Shown piece by piece: positions 55,038-63,389 of a stretch of 64,000 bases of DNA. Origin of the DNA: Bradyrhizobium sp. 21 (lineage in GTDB: Bacteria; Pseudomonadota; Alphaproteobacteria; Rhizobiales; Xanthobacteraceae); assembly GCF_023073335.1 (NCBI RefSeq), contig NZ_JADPJG010000002.1, positions 773,664 to 837,663 on the forward strand, in the 5' to 3' direction. The position numbers were made by a program, and so were the translations under genes. The notes beneath the pieces were generated by a model, which worked only from the letters and a program-made list of their open reading frames with translations, did not search any database and had not been told where the DNA came from. How positions within the stretch are numbered: the stretch's first letter is position 1; the number at the start of each line of letters is the position of its first letter.

Positions 55038-56786
55038 TCACAGATCAATCACGACATCGCTTTGGGGCCGTGAGCAGCAGATCAGGACGTTGCCGTCCGC
55101 CGGTGGATCGAGCGGATCCGGCGCATAGTTGACCGCCCCCGCGATCAGCCCGCTCTCGCAATTGTGGCAGACGCCGGTCCGGCACGACCAGCGCACGGGA
55201 ACGTCGCACGCCTCGGCCAGCTCCAACAGGCTGGCATAGGATGGTCCCCAGCAGACATTGAGGCCACTGCGGGCGAACGAAACCATCGGTCCGGGGCCGG
55301 GGGTGCCGACCGGCGCATGCGCGCGCGTCGGAGGCGCAGCAGCGATGCCCGGTGTCAGCGATGGCTTGCTGCCGAACAGCTCGGTGTGGATGCGATCGGG
55401 CGGGACGCCCAATGCAGCGAGGCCGGCGGTGAGATCGCTCATGAAGGCGGCGGGGCCGCAGAGATAGAAATCACCGTCATGTGGTACATCGAGCTGTTCG
55501 AGCAGGCGCCGGTCCAGATGTCCGGCGGTGTCGAAATCGACTCCGGGACGATCGGCCGGATCAGGTACGCTGAAGCAGACATGGCTGTGATGGTGAGCGA
55601 GCCCCGCCAATAGCCCGCGCGCCTCGGCGGCGAACGGATGTTCGCGGCCGTTGCGAGTGCCGTGCAGCCACCAGACGTCTTGCGTTGCGACTTGCGCAGC
55701 GAGCGCGTGGAGCATGGCGAGCACCGGCGTCACGCCGATGCCCGCGCTCAGCAGGACGACGGGCCGGGCCGCCGGTCGTAGCGTGAAACTGCCGCGTGGC
55801 GCGCCGAGCTCGATGACGTCGCCAGTCTTGAGCTCGTCGGCGACATAGAGGCTGGCCGCGCCGTGCGTCTCCCGCTTGATGCTGATGCGGTAGGACGCGG
55901 CGTCGGTGCGGCGCGACAGCGAATAGCTGCGCGTCATCGCAGACGGGCCGAGCCGTACGACCACGAACTGACCGGGCAGGGCGGCCGCTACGGGCTGTCC
56001 ATCGGCGGGTTCGAGGATCAGCGACGTCACGTTGCCGCTTTCCGCGATCTTGCGCGCCACGCGAAAGGAGCGGAATCCGCGCCAGGCGGGAGCTGGGCTC
56101 GCCGACGGTCCAAGCCCGGCGTTTCCCACGGTCTTATTGTCATTCTGCTGCTCGAGCAGCGCCTCGAAGGATCGCTGCCAGCTGCGGCTCAGCGCCGGAA
56201 TCCGCTGCGCGCGCTCCAGGCGTTCGCGCGGATGCGGCGGCATGTAGAGCAGCGCATTGATCTCGAACACGCTCATACGCTCGGGCCCGGCTGCGACCTG
56301 ATTGATCTCGTCACCGGCCTCGACGTCGCCTTCCTCGATCACACGGAAATAGAATCCGGGCCGGCCGTGTCTGACGAGCAGCGCTGCCATGTCCGGCTCG
56401 TCCATGCGAATGCCGAGCCGATAGCAGGTGACGCGCGGCTGCGTCACTTCGAACAGGGCAGAGCCGATCCTGTAGCGGTCTCCGATGCACACGTTGGTGT
56501 CGGCGAGGCCCTCGACCGTAAAGTTTTCACCGAACTGGCCATGGACGAGGTTCGATCGACCGAGATGCTCCTGCCAGTATCGATAGGATTCGTCCTGATA
56601 GACGAATACGGCACGATGTTCGCCGCCATGACCGGCTGTATCGCCCTGGCCGTCGCCATCGATGTTGAGCCGGCGCACCCTGCGCGGACCTGTGACCTGT
56701 GCCTTCCAGATGCCGGTGTGGACGGTCCGACCCTGCCAGGCGATGTCGCGCGGCAGGCCGACATTGACCGAAAGCAGACGTGCCAT
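55038..56786 (-). CDS. Fusion: MOSC domain, flavin reductase, 2Fe-2S ferredoxin
   Basis: The product is 582 residues from ATG at 56786. Residues about 1-230 are a YiiM-like MOSC domain (ARLLSVNVGLPRDIAWQGRT, HGGEHRAVFVYQDESYRYWQ, and the cofactor Cys in PRVTCYRLGIR). Residues about 245-470 form an FNR-like module (FVVVRLGPSAMTRSYSLSRR for flavin, SAGIGVTPVLAMLHALA for pyridine nucleotide, DFYLCGPAAFMSDL). Residues about 500-582 are a plant-type ferredoxin with SCRTGVCHNCESG and a final Cys in ICCSRP. It should pass electrons from NAD(P)H to a molybdenum cofactor on the MOSC domain to reduce N-hydroxylated or similar compounds. Confidence 0.92.
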   Translation of the reverse strand: MARLLSVNVGLPRDIAWQGRTVHTGIWKAQVTGPRRVRRLNIDGDGQGDTAGHGGEHRAVFVYQDESYRYWQEHLGRSNLVHGQFGENFTVEGLADTNVCIGDRYRIGSALFEVTQPRVTCYRLGIRMDEPDMAALLVRHGRPGFYFRVIEEGDVEAGDEINQVAAGPERMSVFEINALLYMPPHPRERLERAQRIPALSRSWQRSFEALLEQQNDNKTVGNAGLGPSASPAPAWRGFRSFRVARKIAESGNVTSLILEPADGQPVAAALPGQFVVVRLGPSAMTRSYSLSRRTDAASYRISIKRETHGAASLYVADELKTGDVIELGAPRGSFTLRPAARPVVLLSAGIGVTPVLAMLHALAAQVATQDVWWLHGTRNGREHPFAAEARGLLAGLAHHHSHVCFSVPDPADRPGVDFDTAGHLDRRLLEQLDVPHDGDFYLCGPAAFMSDLTAGLAALGVPPDRIHTELFGSKPSLTPGIAAAPPTRAHAPVGTPGPGPMVSFARSGLNVCWGPSYASLLELAEACDVPVRWSCRTGVCHNCESGLIAGAVNYAPDPLDPPADGNVLICCSRPQSDVVIDL

Positions 56787-56954
56787 TGCGTGTTCCCAAT
56801 CTCTCTGTGCGGCTCTGCCACATCCTTGCATCCGGAGGGCGTTTTTGGCTCGTTAGTCGTTGTTAGAGGTTGCGAGCAAGTCTTGTCACCGGCGGCCTGC
56901 ACGCCGATCTGAAATGGCGTAACGAGAACGCAGTCGGGACAACGGGAGATCACG

Positions 56955-57335
56955 ATGGATGATCAGGGCAAGCTGGCCGCGCTCCAGCGCCATTGGGACG
57001 CCTCGGATGCGAACGATTTCGAGGCCGAGCACGATATCTATCGCGAGGACGCGGTGCTCGACTATCCGCAGTCCGGCGAGCGCATCCGCGGTCGCAGCAA
57101 CATCCAGCAGAGCCGGTTCGTGCAGCCGAACAAGAAGCGCTTCACGGTTCGGCGAATTGTCGGCGGTAACGATCTCTGGGTGAGCGAATTCGTGCTGAAC
57201 TATGACGGGGTGCCCTCTTACGTGGTGAGCATCATGGAGTTCCGCGACGGCTTGGTGGCGCACGAGACGCAGTATTTCGGCGACAGGTTCGAGCCGTCGC
57301 CCTCGCGGGCGCATCTTGTCGAGCGGGTGGGGTAA
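56955..57335 (+). CDS. NTF2-like / SnoaL-like protein
   Basis: The product is 126 residues: LAALQRHWDASDANDFEAEH, DIYREDAVLDYPQSGERIRG, then a beta-sheet with FVLNYDGVPSYVVSIMEFRD and GLVAHETQYFGDRFE. This is the NTF2-like cone fold used by ketosteroid isomerases, SnoaL cyclases and many ligand-binding proteins. No activity can be assigned. It is divergent from the MOSC fusion gene. Confidence 0.85.
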   Translation: MDDQGKLAALQRHWDASDANDFEAEHDIYREDAVLDYPQSGERIRGRSNIQQSRFVQPNKKRFTVRRIVGGNDLWVSEFVLNYDGVPSYVVSIMEFRDGLVAHETQYFGDRFEPSPSRAHLVERVG

Positions 57336-57597
57336 TACACGGAACCCGATGCGGCGGCTGGTCGCAGCCTCGTCGCCTTGATTCCGACGGCCCCACCTTT
57401 ATGTGTGAAAGGAACAAGAATCCGGGCCCCTCTGGCGAGGACGCCGACGCTGTCGGCAAAACCTCGTGATGTCGGATGACCTGTCCCGCGCGAATGCGAT
57501 GGATCGGCCGATCGTCGGGCCTTCTTGAGAGTCTCTCCGACCCAATCGTCCCCATCGCTGCTCCGTGCGGTCATTTCGCAAGATAAGGGAGCAACCG

Positions 57598-58059
57598 ATG
57601 TCTGACGCCAAGCATTCAAATCCGATCGCAATCGAGATCACCGAGCCGTCCAGCCTGAACGAGCAGGCTGCGGTAGCGCTGGTGATCGTCGGCGCGCTGG
57701 TTGCGGTCGCCGACCGGCGCGTTTCGCCGGTCGAACGCGACGAGGTCGTGCGTTTCATCAGGGATCGCAAGCTGGCGCCGCACATCCCGGACGACCGGCT
57801 CTACACGATGTTCGACGAGTTGGCGGAACGGCTCGAGGAGCCGGATTTCGCCAATGTAGTGATCGACAATTTGCGTCCGGTCTCGGACCTGCCGCTGTCG
57901 TCTCACTTGTTGGAACTCTCGGAGCGTGTCGCGGCCGCGGACGAGGACGTCCATCCCCATGAAGTGCAGGCAATCAAGCTGTTGCGCCTGCTGACGCTGG
58001 TGCTGCCGCGCGCAAAGCCGGTGGCGTCGAGTGCGGTCAGCGCCGCGTCAAAGGAGTGA
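57598..58059 (+). CDS. TerB-family (tellurite-resistance-like) protein
   Basis: The product is 153 residues from ATG at 57598, AGGGAG upstream. The helical TerB-like domain has AAVALVIVGALVAVADRRVS, PVERDEVVRFIRDRKLAP, then LLELSERVAAADEDVHPHEV. The two acidic pairs (VADRRVSPVERDE and AADEDVHPHE) are the metal-coordinating positions typical of TerB. It heads a four-gene membrane cluster with TerC- and UPF0114-type genes. Confidence 0.8.
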   Translation: MSDAKHSNPIAIEITEPSSLNEQAAVALVIVGALVAVADRRVSPVERDEVVRFIRDRKLAPHIPDDRLYTMFDELAERLEEPDFANVVIDNLRPVSDLPLSSHLLELSERVAAADEDVHPHEVQAIKLLRLLTLVLPRAKPVASSAVSAASKE

Positions 58060-58061
58060 GC

Positions 58062-58415
58062 ATGAGCGCAGCGTCGGACGAGCGTACGACAGGAAACAGG
58101 GGCACCACCAGCCAGATGGCCGGTGGCGACCCACGTCTCGACAAGCTCGTCCGTCGCCTGCCGCCGCGCATGGGCGACACCGTCACCTATCTGCTCAAGC
58201 CGTCCAGCCGCTGGGTGAGAATTCCCTCCGGCGTGCTGCTCATTGTCGGCGGCGTGCTCTCCTTTCTGCCGGTGCTCGGCATCTGGATGCTGCCGCTCGG
58301 CCTCGCCTTGCTCGCAGAAGACGTGCCGGCGCTGCGCTCCTCGCGCGCCAAGGTCCTGGATTGGGTCGAGCGGAAGAAGCCGCACTGGCTCGATCCGTCG
58401 GCACCGAAAAAATGA
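58062..58415 (+). CDS. Small two-helix membrane protein of unknown function
   Basis: The product is 117 residues; ATG at 58062 follows AGGAG and lies 2 bases after the TerB-like stop. Two hydrophobic segments, IPSGVLLIVGGVLSFLPVLG and IWMLPLGLALLAEDVP, sit between charged ends. Similar proteins in proteobacteria carry the same GIWMLPLGL(A/L)LLA motif, but I know no function. It is probably part of the same operon as its flanking genes. Confidence 0.75.
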   Translation: MSAASDERTTGNRGTTSQMAGGDPRLDKLVRRLPPRMGDTVTYLLKPSSRWVRIPSGVLLIVGGVLSFLPVLGIWMLPLGLALLAEDVPALRSSRAKVLDWVERKKPHWLDPSAPKK

Positions 58416-58421
58416 TCGATC

Positions 58422-59060
58422 ATGATTGAATTCATCACCACCGAGGCGCTGACCGCGCTGCTTCAGGTCGTCCTGATCGACCTCGTGCTCGCCGGCGACA
58501 ACGCCGTCGTCATCGGCCTTGCCGCCGCCGGCCTGCCGGCCGAGCAGCGCCGGCGCGCCATCGTCGTCGGCATCATTGCGGCCACCGCATTGCGCATCGT
58601 CTTTGCCGGCGTCGCGACCCAGCTTCTGCAAGTGATCGGCCTCCTGCTTGCCGGCGGCGTGCTGCTGCTCTGGGTCTGCTGGAAGATGTGGCGGGAGCTG
58701 CGCGAGCAGGCCGCGCATGCGAACGAGTTCGCGTTCAACCATGGCGGCGGCGCGATCGCTGTTCCTGGCCCGCGCAAGACCTTCAGACAGGCGGCGGCGC
58801 AGATCGTCGCCGCCGATGTCTCGATGTCGCTCGACAACGTGCTCGCCGTCGCGGGCGCCGCGCGCGAGCATCCCTACATCCTGGCCTTCGGCCTGTTGCT
58901 GTCGGTCGCGCTGATGGGCGTCGCCGCAGATCTGCTCGGCCGCGTGCTCCAGAAGCAGCGCTGGATCGGCTATGTCGGCCTCGCCATCATCGTCTACGTT
59001 GCCTTCGAGATGATCTATCGCGGCTCGCTCGAGCTCGCCCCTGTCATCGCGAGCCTGTAA
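58422..59060 (+). CDS. TerC/YjbE-family integral membrane protein
   Basis: The product is 212 residues, 6 bases after the preceding stop. About seven membrane segments are visible. The TerC signature [20 protein letters not shown] is present at the start, with a second acidic transmembrane motif [20 protein letters not shown]. The paired Asp/Asn sites suggest metal-ion handling (Mn2+ or Ca2+ in homologues). A cytoplasmic loop with Lys/Phe-rich [10 protein letters not shown] lies between them. Confidence 0.9.
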   Translation: MIEFITTEALTALLQVVLIDLVLAGDNAVVIGLAAAGLPAEQRRRAIVVGIIAATALRIVFAGVATQLLQVIGLLLAGGVLLLWVCWKMWRELREQAAHANEFAFNHGGGAIAVPGPRKTFRQAAAQIVAADVSMSLDNVLAVAGAAREHPYILAFGLLLSVALMGVAADLLGRVLQKQRWIGYVGLAIIVYVAFEMIYRGSLELAPVIASL

Positions 59061-59092
59061 GGCAACGCGTCTGTCTATCATCCGGAGTGATC

Positions 59093-59677
59093 ATGACGTC
59101 TGAACCCAAAGCACCTTCGGCGGAGACCGCGCCGGCGCCGCAGATCGGCCCGTTTGCCCAACTCATCTTTGGCTCGCGCTGGCTGCAGGTGCCGCTTTAT
59201 GTCGGCCTCATCGTCGCGCAGGCCGTCTATGTGCTGCTGTTCCTGAAAGAGCTCTGGCACCTGGTCGTGCACTCCTTCGACGCCAGCGAGCAGCAGATCA
59301 TGCTGGTCGTGCTCGGGCTGATCGACGTCGTCATGATCTCGAACCTGCTGGTGATGGTGATCGTCGGCGGCTACGAGACCTTCGTCTCGCGCCTGAACCT
59401 GAGCGGTCATCCGGACGAGCCGGAATGGCTCAGCCACGTCAATGCCAGCGTGCTCAAGATCAAGCTTGCGATGGCGATCATCGGCATCTCCTCGATCTCG
59501 CTGCTCAGGACCTTCATCGAGGCGGGCAATCTCGGCACGACGCGCAGCAATTTCACCGAGAGCGGCGTGATGTGGCAGGTGCTGATCCATCTGACCTTCA
59601 TCATCTCCGCGATCGGCATCGCCTGGGTCGACCGTCTCAGCGAGACCGGCCACCGCAACAAGGAAGCCGGTCACTAA
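59093..59677 (+). CDS. UPF0114 family membrane protein (YqhA-like)
   Basis: The product is 194 residues from ATG at 59093, with GGAG upstream. About four membrane segments are present. UPF0114 motifs are [51 protein letters not shown] and [20 protein letters not shown]. The function is unknown. It completes the TerB/TerC-like cluster. Confidence 0.9.
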   Translation: MTSEPKAPSAETAPAPQIGPFAQLIFGSRWLQVPLYVGLIVAQAVYVLLFLKELWHLVVHSFDASEQQIMLVVLGLIDVVMISNLLVMVIVGGYETFVSRLNLSGHPDEPEWLSHVNASVLKIKLAMAIIGISSISLLRTFIEAGNLGTTRSNFTESGVMWQVLIHLTFIISAIGIAWVDRLSETGHRNKEAGH

Positions 59678-59685
59678 GCCCTGGC

Positions 59686-60624
59686 TCACGCGATCGGCGG
59701 ATACGCCGCATTCTCCCGCCGTTCGCGCTCGCCGAGTTCGCGCACCAGCTCCTGGAGGAAGGAGTCCGTGTAGGCGGGCAAGGTGCGCTCGGCGCGAACG
59801 TAGATGCCAAGGTCGGACCAAACAGGGCTGCCGGCATTGTCGAGCGGCAGGAAGACGAGCTGGCTGTCGCGTGACAGCCGGCCGATGCCGAGCTGGGTCT
59901 GGAAGGCGACGCCGACGCCGCGCGCGGCGAGCTCGCGCATCAGGTCGATCGAGTTGGCCTGGATCGCAGGCTCCGGCGTCTCGGAGAGCTGCGCGATCAG
60001 CGGTTGGAGCAGATGATAGATCGACAGCTCCGGCAGCGCGTGGATGGCGGGGAAGGCGAGGCATTGCGCCAGCGTGACCGTCTTGCGGCGCGCCAGCGGA
60101 TGCTCGCGCGCGACCACCGCGCCGAGGCGAAACCGTTTCAAGGCGACCTGCCGCAGGTCCGGCGGATGCCGCAGCGCCATGGCGATGCCGATATCGGCCT
60201 CGCCGCGGCTCAGCGCCTCCAGCACATCCGACGATCCCTTCACCTCGGTGCTGAAATTGACGCGCCGGGCCCGGCCGCGATGTGAGGCGATCAGGTCCGG
60301 CAGCACCGACTCCGTGAGCGACTCGATGCAGGCGATGCTCACGGTGCCGTGCCAGGCACCGGACAGGGACGCGACGTCGGAACGGAAGCGGTCGAGGTCC
60401 TGGAGCACATTCATGACGTGCCGGGCCAGCATCTCGCCTACCGTCGTGAGCGTCAGCCCGCGCGGCGTGCGCTCGAACAGTGGCGATCCAACCTCTTGTT
60501 CGAGCTTGAGAATCTGGCGGCTGACGGCCGACGAGGCGACGTTCAGGACGCGCGCGGCGGCCCGGATCGAGCCGGTGCGGCGGACGGCGTGGAAGTACTG
60601 GATGGCGGGTGAGTGAAAGCGCAT
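59686..60624 (-). CDS. LysR-family transcriptional regulator
   Basis: The product is 312 residues. The N-terminal winged helix is IQYFHAVRRTGSIRAAARVL, NVASSAVSRQILKLEQEVGS, PLFERTPRGLTLTTVGEML. The C-terminal part is a LysR effector domain (GTVSIACIESLTESVLPDLI, GRARRVNFSTEVKGSSDVLE, LSRGEADIGIAMALRHPP). It diverges from the gene at 60787, with 160 bases between starts, but the target is not known. It converges on the UPF0114 gene, the two stops lying 8 bases apart. Confidence 0.93.
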   Translation of the reverse strand: MRFHSPAIQYFHAVRRTGSIRAAARVLNVASSAVSRQILKLEQEVGSPLFERTPRGLTLTTVGEMLARHVMNVLQDLDRFRSDVASLSGAWHGTVSIACIESLTESVLPDLIASHRGRARRVNFSTEVKGSSDVLEALSRGEADIGIAMALRHPPDLRQVALKRFRLGAVVAREHPLARRKTVTLAQCLAFPAIHALPELSIYHLLQPLIAQLSETPEPAIQANSIDLMRELAARGVGVAFQTQLGIGRLSRDSQLVFLPLDNAGSPVWSDLGIYVRAERTLPAYTDSFLQELVRELGERERRENAAYPPIA

Positions 60625-60786
60625 GGGACCCCTGGGAGGGGACTATAGCTGTTGCCGAAACGGCAGCAACATGTCCCAAATTCTCTGCTTTTCGAGGACG
60701 CTCGTTCCACATAGGGTCCCCGCCGGCTGGCCGGTCCCACCGGGACACGCCATGCCTTGCGCAACGAGGCGCCAGGGGATTTTGGG

Positions 60787-61380
60787 GTGGAGAACATTGT
60801 TTGCGAGCCCGAGGTCGCGCGGGACACGCGTCTGGTCGATCGGCGTCGCGCAGCGGCCTATGTCGGCGTGACCGCCGGCCGCTTCGAGCAATTGGTGCGT
60901 GACAATGTCGTGCCGCCGCCGGTCATGGTGGACAACAAGCGGCGCTGGCCGATCGCTTTGCTCGATGTCGCGAAGGACGCGGTCGGCAGCAGCATGCCGT
61001 GCCTGCCTCAGGTCGCGGTCGAAATTGCGGAGGACGCGCGCCCCTGCGAACGCGACGCGGCGCCTGTCTCGCACGAACTGCCTGATCAAGCCTGGTTCGA
61101 GCAGCGCACGCGGTTCGTCCAGCGTGTGCGGCGGTCGCTGCTCTCCGGCAACGAGATCCGTCTCCTGCGCGAGTTCAAGCTGCTCAAGCAGAACCAGATC
61201 AGCATGTACGGCTATTATGGCAGCTTCGAAGCTCTGATGGTGCGCGGCTACATCGTCGAGATCGACCGCAAGCCGCCGTCGAGCCGCCCGCTGGTGGCCT
61301 ATCGCCTGACCGCGCAGGGCGAGCAGGTGATATCGGCGCTGAAGGATGAGGCGCTCAATTATCCGGAACACCCTGCTTGA
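60787..61380 (+). CDS. Small protein with N-terminal excisionase/MerR-like HTH
   Basis: The product is 197 residues from GTG at 60787, with AGGGG upstream; TTG at 60757 is possible. An early helix-turn-helix-like segment RRRAAAYVGVTAGRFEQLVR is followed by PPPVMVDNKRRWPIALLDVA, the layout of DNA-binding excisionase/MerR-type domains. The C-terminal half is helical (RTRFVQRVRRSLLSGNEIRL) and ends in a second winged-helix-like SSRPLVAYRLTAQGEQVISA. I recognise no named family. It could be a regulator divergent from the LysR gene. Confidence 0.65.
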   Translation: MENIVCEPEVARDTRLVDRRRAAAYVGVTAGRFEQLVRDNVVPPPVMVDNKRRWPIALLDVAKDAVGSSMPCLPQVAVEIAEDARPCERDAAPVSHELPDQAWFEQRTRFVQRVRRSLLSGNEIRLLREFKLLKQNQISMYGYYGSFEALMVRGYIVEIDRKPPSSRPLVAYRLTAQGEQVISALKDEALNYPEHPA

Positions 61381-61401
61381 TGTGATCCGCTGTCCGGCTC
61401 G

Positions 61402-62778
61402 TCAGGCCGCCAGCGTCCCGTGGATACGTCCTAATGCTTGGCGAAGCGCTGCAAAACAGTCCGCGTCGATCTGCGTGCCGATCATTTCGGACATGATGCC
61501 TACGGCCTTTGTCATCGTCATCGCCGCGCGATAGGGACGGTCAGCAGTGAGGGCATCGAAGATATCTGCAGTCGTGAGGATTCGGGTTTCCAGGCAGATC
61601 TGGTCTCCCGTCAGGCCGCGCGGATAACCCTTGCCGTCCAGCCGCTCATGATGCGCACCCGCGATCGGGGCGAGTTCGCTGAATGCACCGATGCGCGACA
61701 GGATGGCCTCGGAATGCGCGGAATGCATCCGCATGGTCTCCCATTCGGCGTCGTCGAGCTTGCCCGGTTTGTCGAGGATGGCGTTGCTGACGCCGAGCTT
61801 GCCGATGTCGTGCAGCAGCGCCGCACGCTTGAGCCGGCGTCGCTGCTCGGCACTGAACTTCAATTGCTCGGCGATCATGTCGCTAAACAGCGTTACGCGC
61901 TCGCTGTGGCCGGCGGTGTACGGGCTCTTGGAATCCACGACTTGGGCGAAGGCGGTTGCGATGTCGTCGAGATAGTCCTCATCGATCGGCATGCTCGCCT
62001 GTTCTGGCGCTTGGAGAACGGCGGCTCCATGCCCGTCTTCGGTGCGAAGCATGTCCCAAAACGCCGGCCGCGCCGCTATGCGCGCGAAGGCAGAGACCAG
62101 GTCGGGATCGAACCAGGTCCCCGACCGGTTTTGCGCTTCGCGAAGCGCGGCCTCGGGCCCGTTTGCGACATGGAACACGTCGATCACCTGTGCCAGCAGG
62201 GCAATGCGCGAATAGATCGGGATGGCCGGTCCGCACACACCGAGAGGCTTGCCGCCTCCATCCCAATGCTCGTCGAGATTCTTGATGCCCTCGGCAACCG
62301 CCTCGGAGAAACGCATCTTGCGGGCGATATCCGCGCCGCGATGGCAGCGCGTCTCGATCAGCTCGCGCGCGATCTCGCCGCCGTTCTGGAAGATGTTGAC
62401 GATCGCGCGGAAGCGTTCGGCAAGCCCGGCCTTCAGGCCTGTATGGCTGAGCACGAAGCGCAGCGCCTGCGGCAGGCTGCCGTCGATCAACTTGAAGTCC
62501 TGCTTGAAGGAGAGATCATCGGTCAGATAGAGCTCGCAGATGCGGGCCGCATTGCTGCTGCAGCCGAGATCTTTCAGCAGCAGCACGTAGTACAGCTCGG
62601 TAATCTCGTCTTCAGCAAGCTCGATGTCCTTGCCGATCTCGACGCCGATACGGCTGCATCGCACGCAATGTCCGGCCGGCTGTCCCTCGGTCAGATCAAG
62701 CGCGTGGCTGAGGGCGCCGAGGAGTTCGGAAAGCGTGACCGTGTTAGGCTGTCCGGGGGCAGGCGGCGAGGGTTCCAT
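61402..62778 (-). CDS. Tandem HD-domain protein with one canonical HD-GYP domain
   Basis: The product is 458 residues without membrane segment. The C-terminal HD-GYP domain is complete: YTAGHSERVTLFSDMIAEQL, LLHDIGKLGVSNAILDKPGK, ITGAHHERLDGKGYPRGLTG-type motif with HHERLDGKGYP, and TADIFDALTADRPYR. This domain hydrolyses cyclic di-GMP. The N-terminal domain looks like a degraded second copy: GHCVRCSRIGVEIGKDIELA, LLLKDLGCSSNAARI (HD replaced by KD) and NLDEHWDGGGKPLG in place of GYP. It probably lost catalysis and senses or regulates. Confidence 0.9.
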   Translation of the reverse strand: MEPSPPAPGQPNTVTLSELLGALSHALDLTEGQPAGHCVRCSRIGVEIGKDIELAEDEITELYYVLLLKDLGCSSNAARICELYLTDDLSFKQDFKLIDGSLPQALRFVLSHTGLKAGLAERFRAIVNIFQNGGEIARELIETRCHRGADIARKMRFSEAVAEGIKNLDEHWDGGGKPLGVCGPAIPIYSRIALLAQVIDVFHVANGPEAALREAQNRSGTWFDPDLVSAFARIAARPAFWDMLRTEDGHGAAVLQAPEQASMPIDEDYLDDIATAFAQVVDSKSPYTAGHSERVTLFSDMIAEQLKFSAEQRRRLKRAALLHDIGKLGVSNAILDKPGKLDDAEWETMRMHSAHSEAILSRIGAFSELAPIAGAHHERLDGKGYPRGLTGDQICLETRILTTADIFDALTADRPYRAAMTMTKAVGIMSEMIGTQIDADCFAALRQALGRIHGTLAA

Positions 62779-62942
62779 GGTCTGGGCTCCGGGACAGCTT
62801 TAGCCGGCTAACCCGGCATAATCGCATCTTCAAAACCCCACCTGATCATGAGAGAATTAACGGGCGGTGTTTTCGGTAACTCGGCAACCGGGCATGTCCG
62901 TTTGGGCCGCGCAGCAGCCGTTCATCGTAAGGCACGTCTCGT

Positions 62943-63312
62943 TCAGGATTTGCGCGGCCGGGCGATGTCGCTTCTGAGCGCTTCCAGCTCCTTGCGCACG
63001 GCGCGCGCGGCGTTGCGCTCGATCTTGCGATAGCGTGCGACCAGCCCCTCGCCGAATGAGGTCAGCATCGCGCCGCCGCCGTTCTTGCCGCCGGCCTGCG
63101 GCTCGACCGCGGCATGTCCGCAGATGCGGTTGATCTCGTCGACGAGATCCCAGGCGCGCTTGTAGGACATGTCCATGGCGCGGCCGGCAGCCGGAGCCTT
63201 GATCCCGGATCTGCTCCAGAAGCTCGATCTTGCCGGGTCCGATCCGATCCTCGCCGTCGAGGTCGATCCGAACGCTCAACTGGGGCAGCGATTTGACGCT
63301 CGCGCGCGACAT
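62943..63312 (-). pseudogene. ModE-like molybdate-responsive HTH regulator, frameshifted
   Basis: ATG at 63312 opens MSRASVKSLPQLSVRIDLDG, continuing IGPGKIELLEQIRDQGS. The frame then shifts at about 63195, and the conserved body AAGRAMDMSYKRAWDLVDEI, then GGKNGGGAMLTSFGEGLVAR, runs in another frame to TAA/TGA at 62943. Relative to the ModE N-terminal domain (…GSISAAGRxMDMSYKRAW…) the junction looks like a 5-base loss. No effector (Mop) domain follows, so it would be a one-domain ModE form. An internal ATG (63176) could still give a 77-residue fragment. A sequencing error is possible. Confidence 0.7.
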
Positions 63313-63389
63313 GATGAAGTCTCTCGGATGGTTGCAGCCGAGAATGCCACTCTTGCCCATCGCGGACAAGGCGAGCGGATCGTGCGCCA

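Noticed and set aside
57370..57600. GGAAC motif upstream of the TerB-like gene as an EcfG-type stress promoter
   Set aside because: No matching -10 (CGTT-like) element occurs at the required distance.
59078..60748. 556-codon minus-strand frame over UPF0114 and LysR genes
   Set aside because: It overlaps both real genes in other frames and is dominated by Arg, Ala and Pro with no domain.
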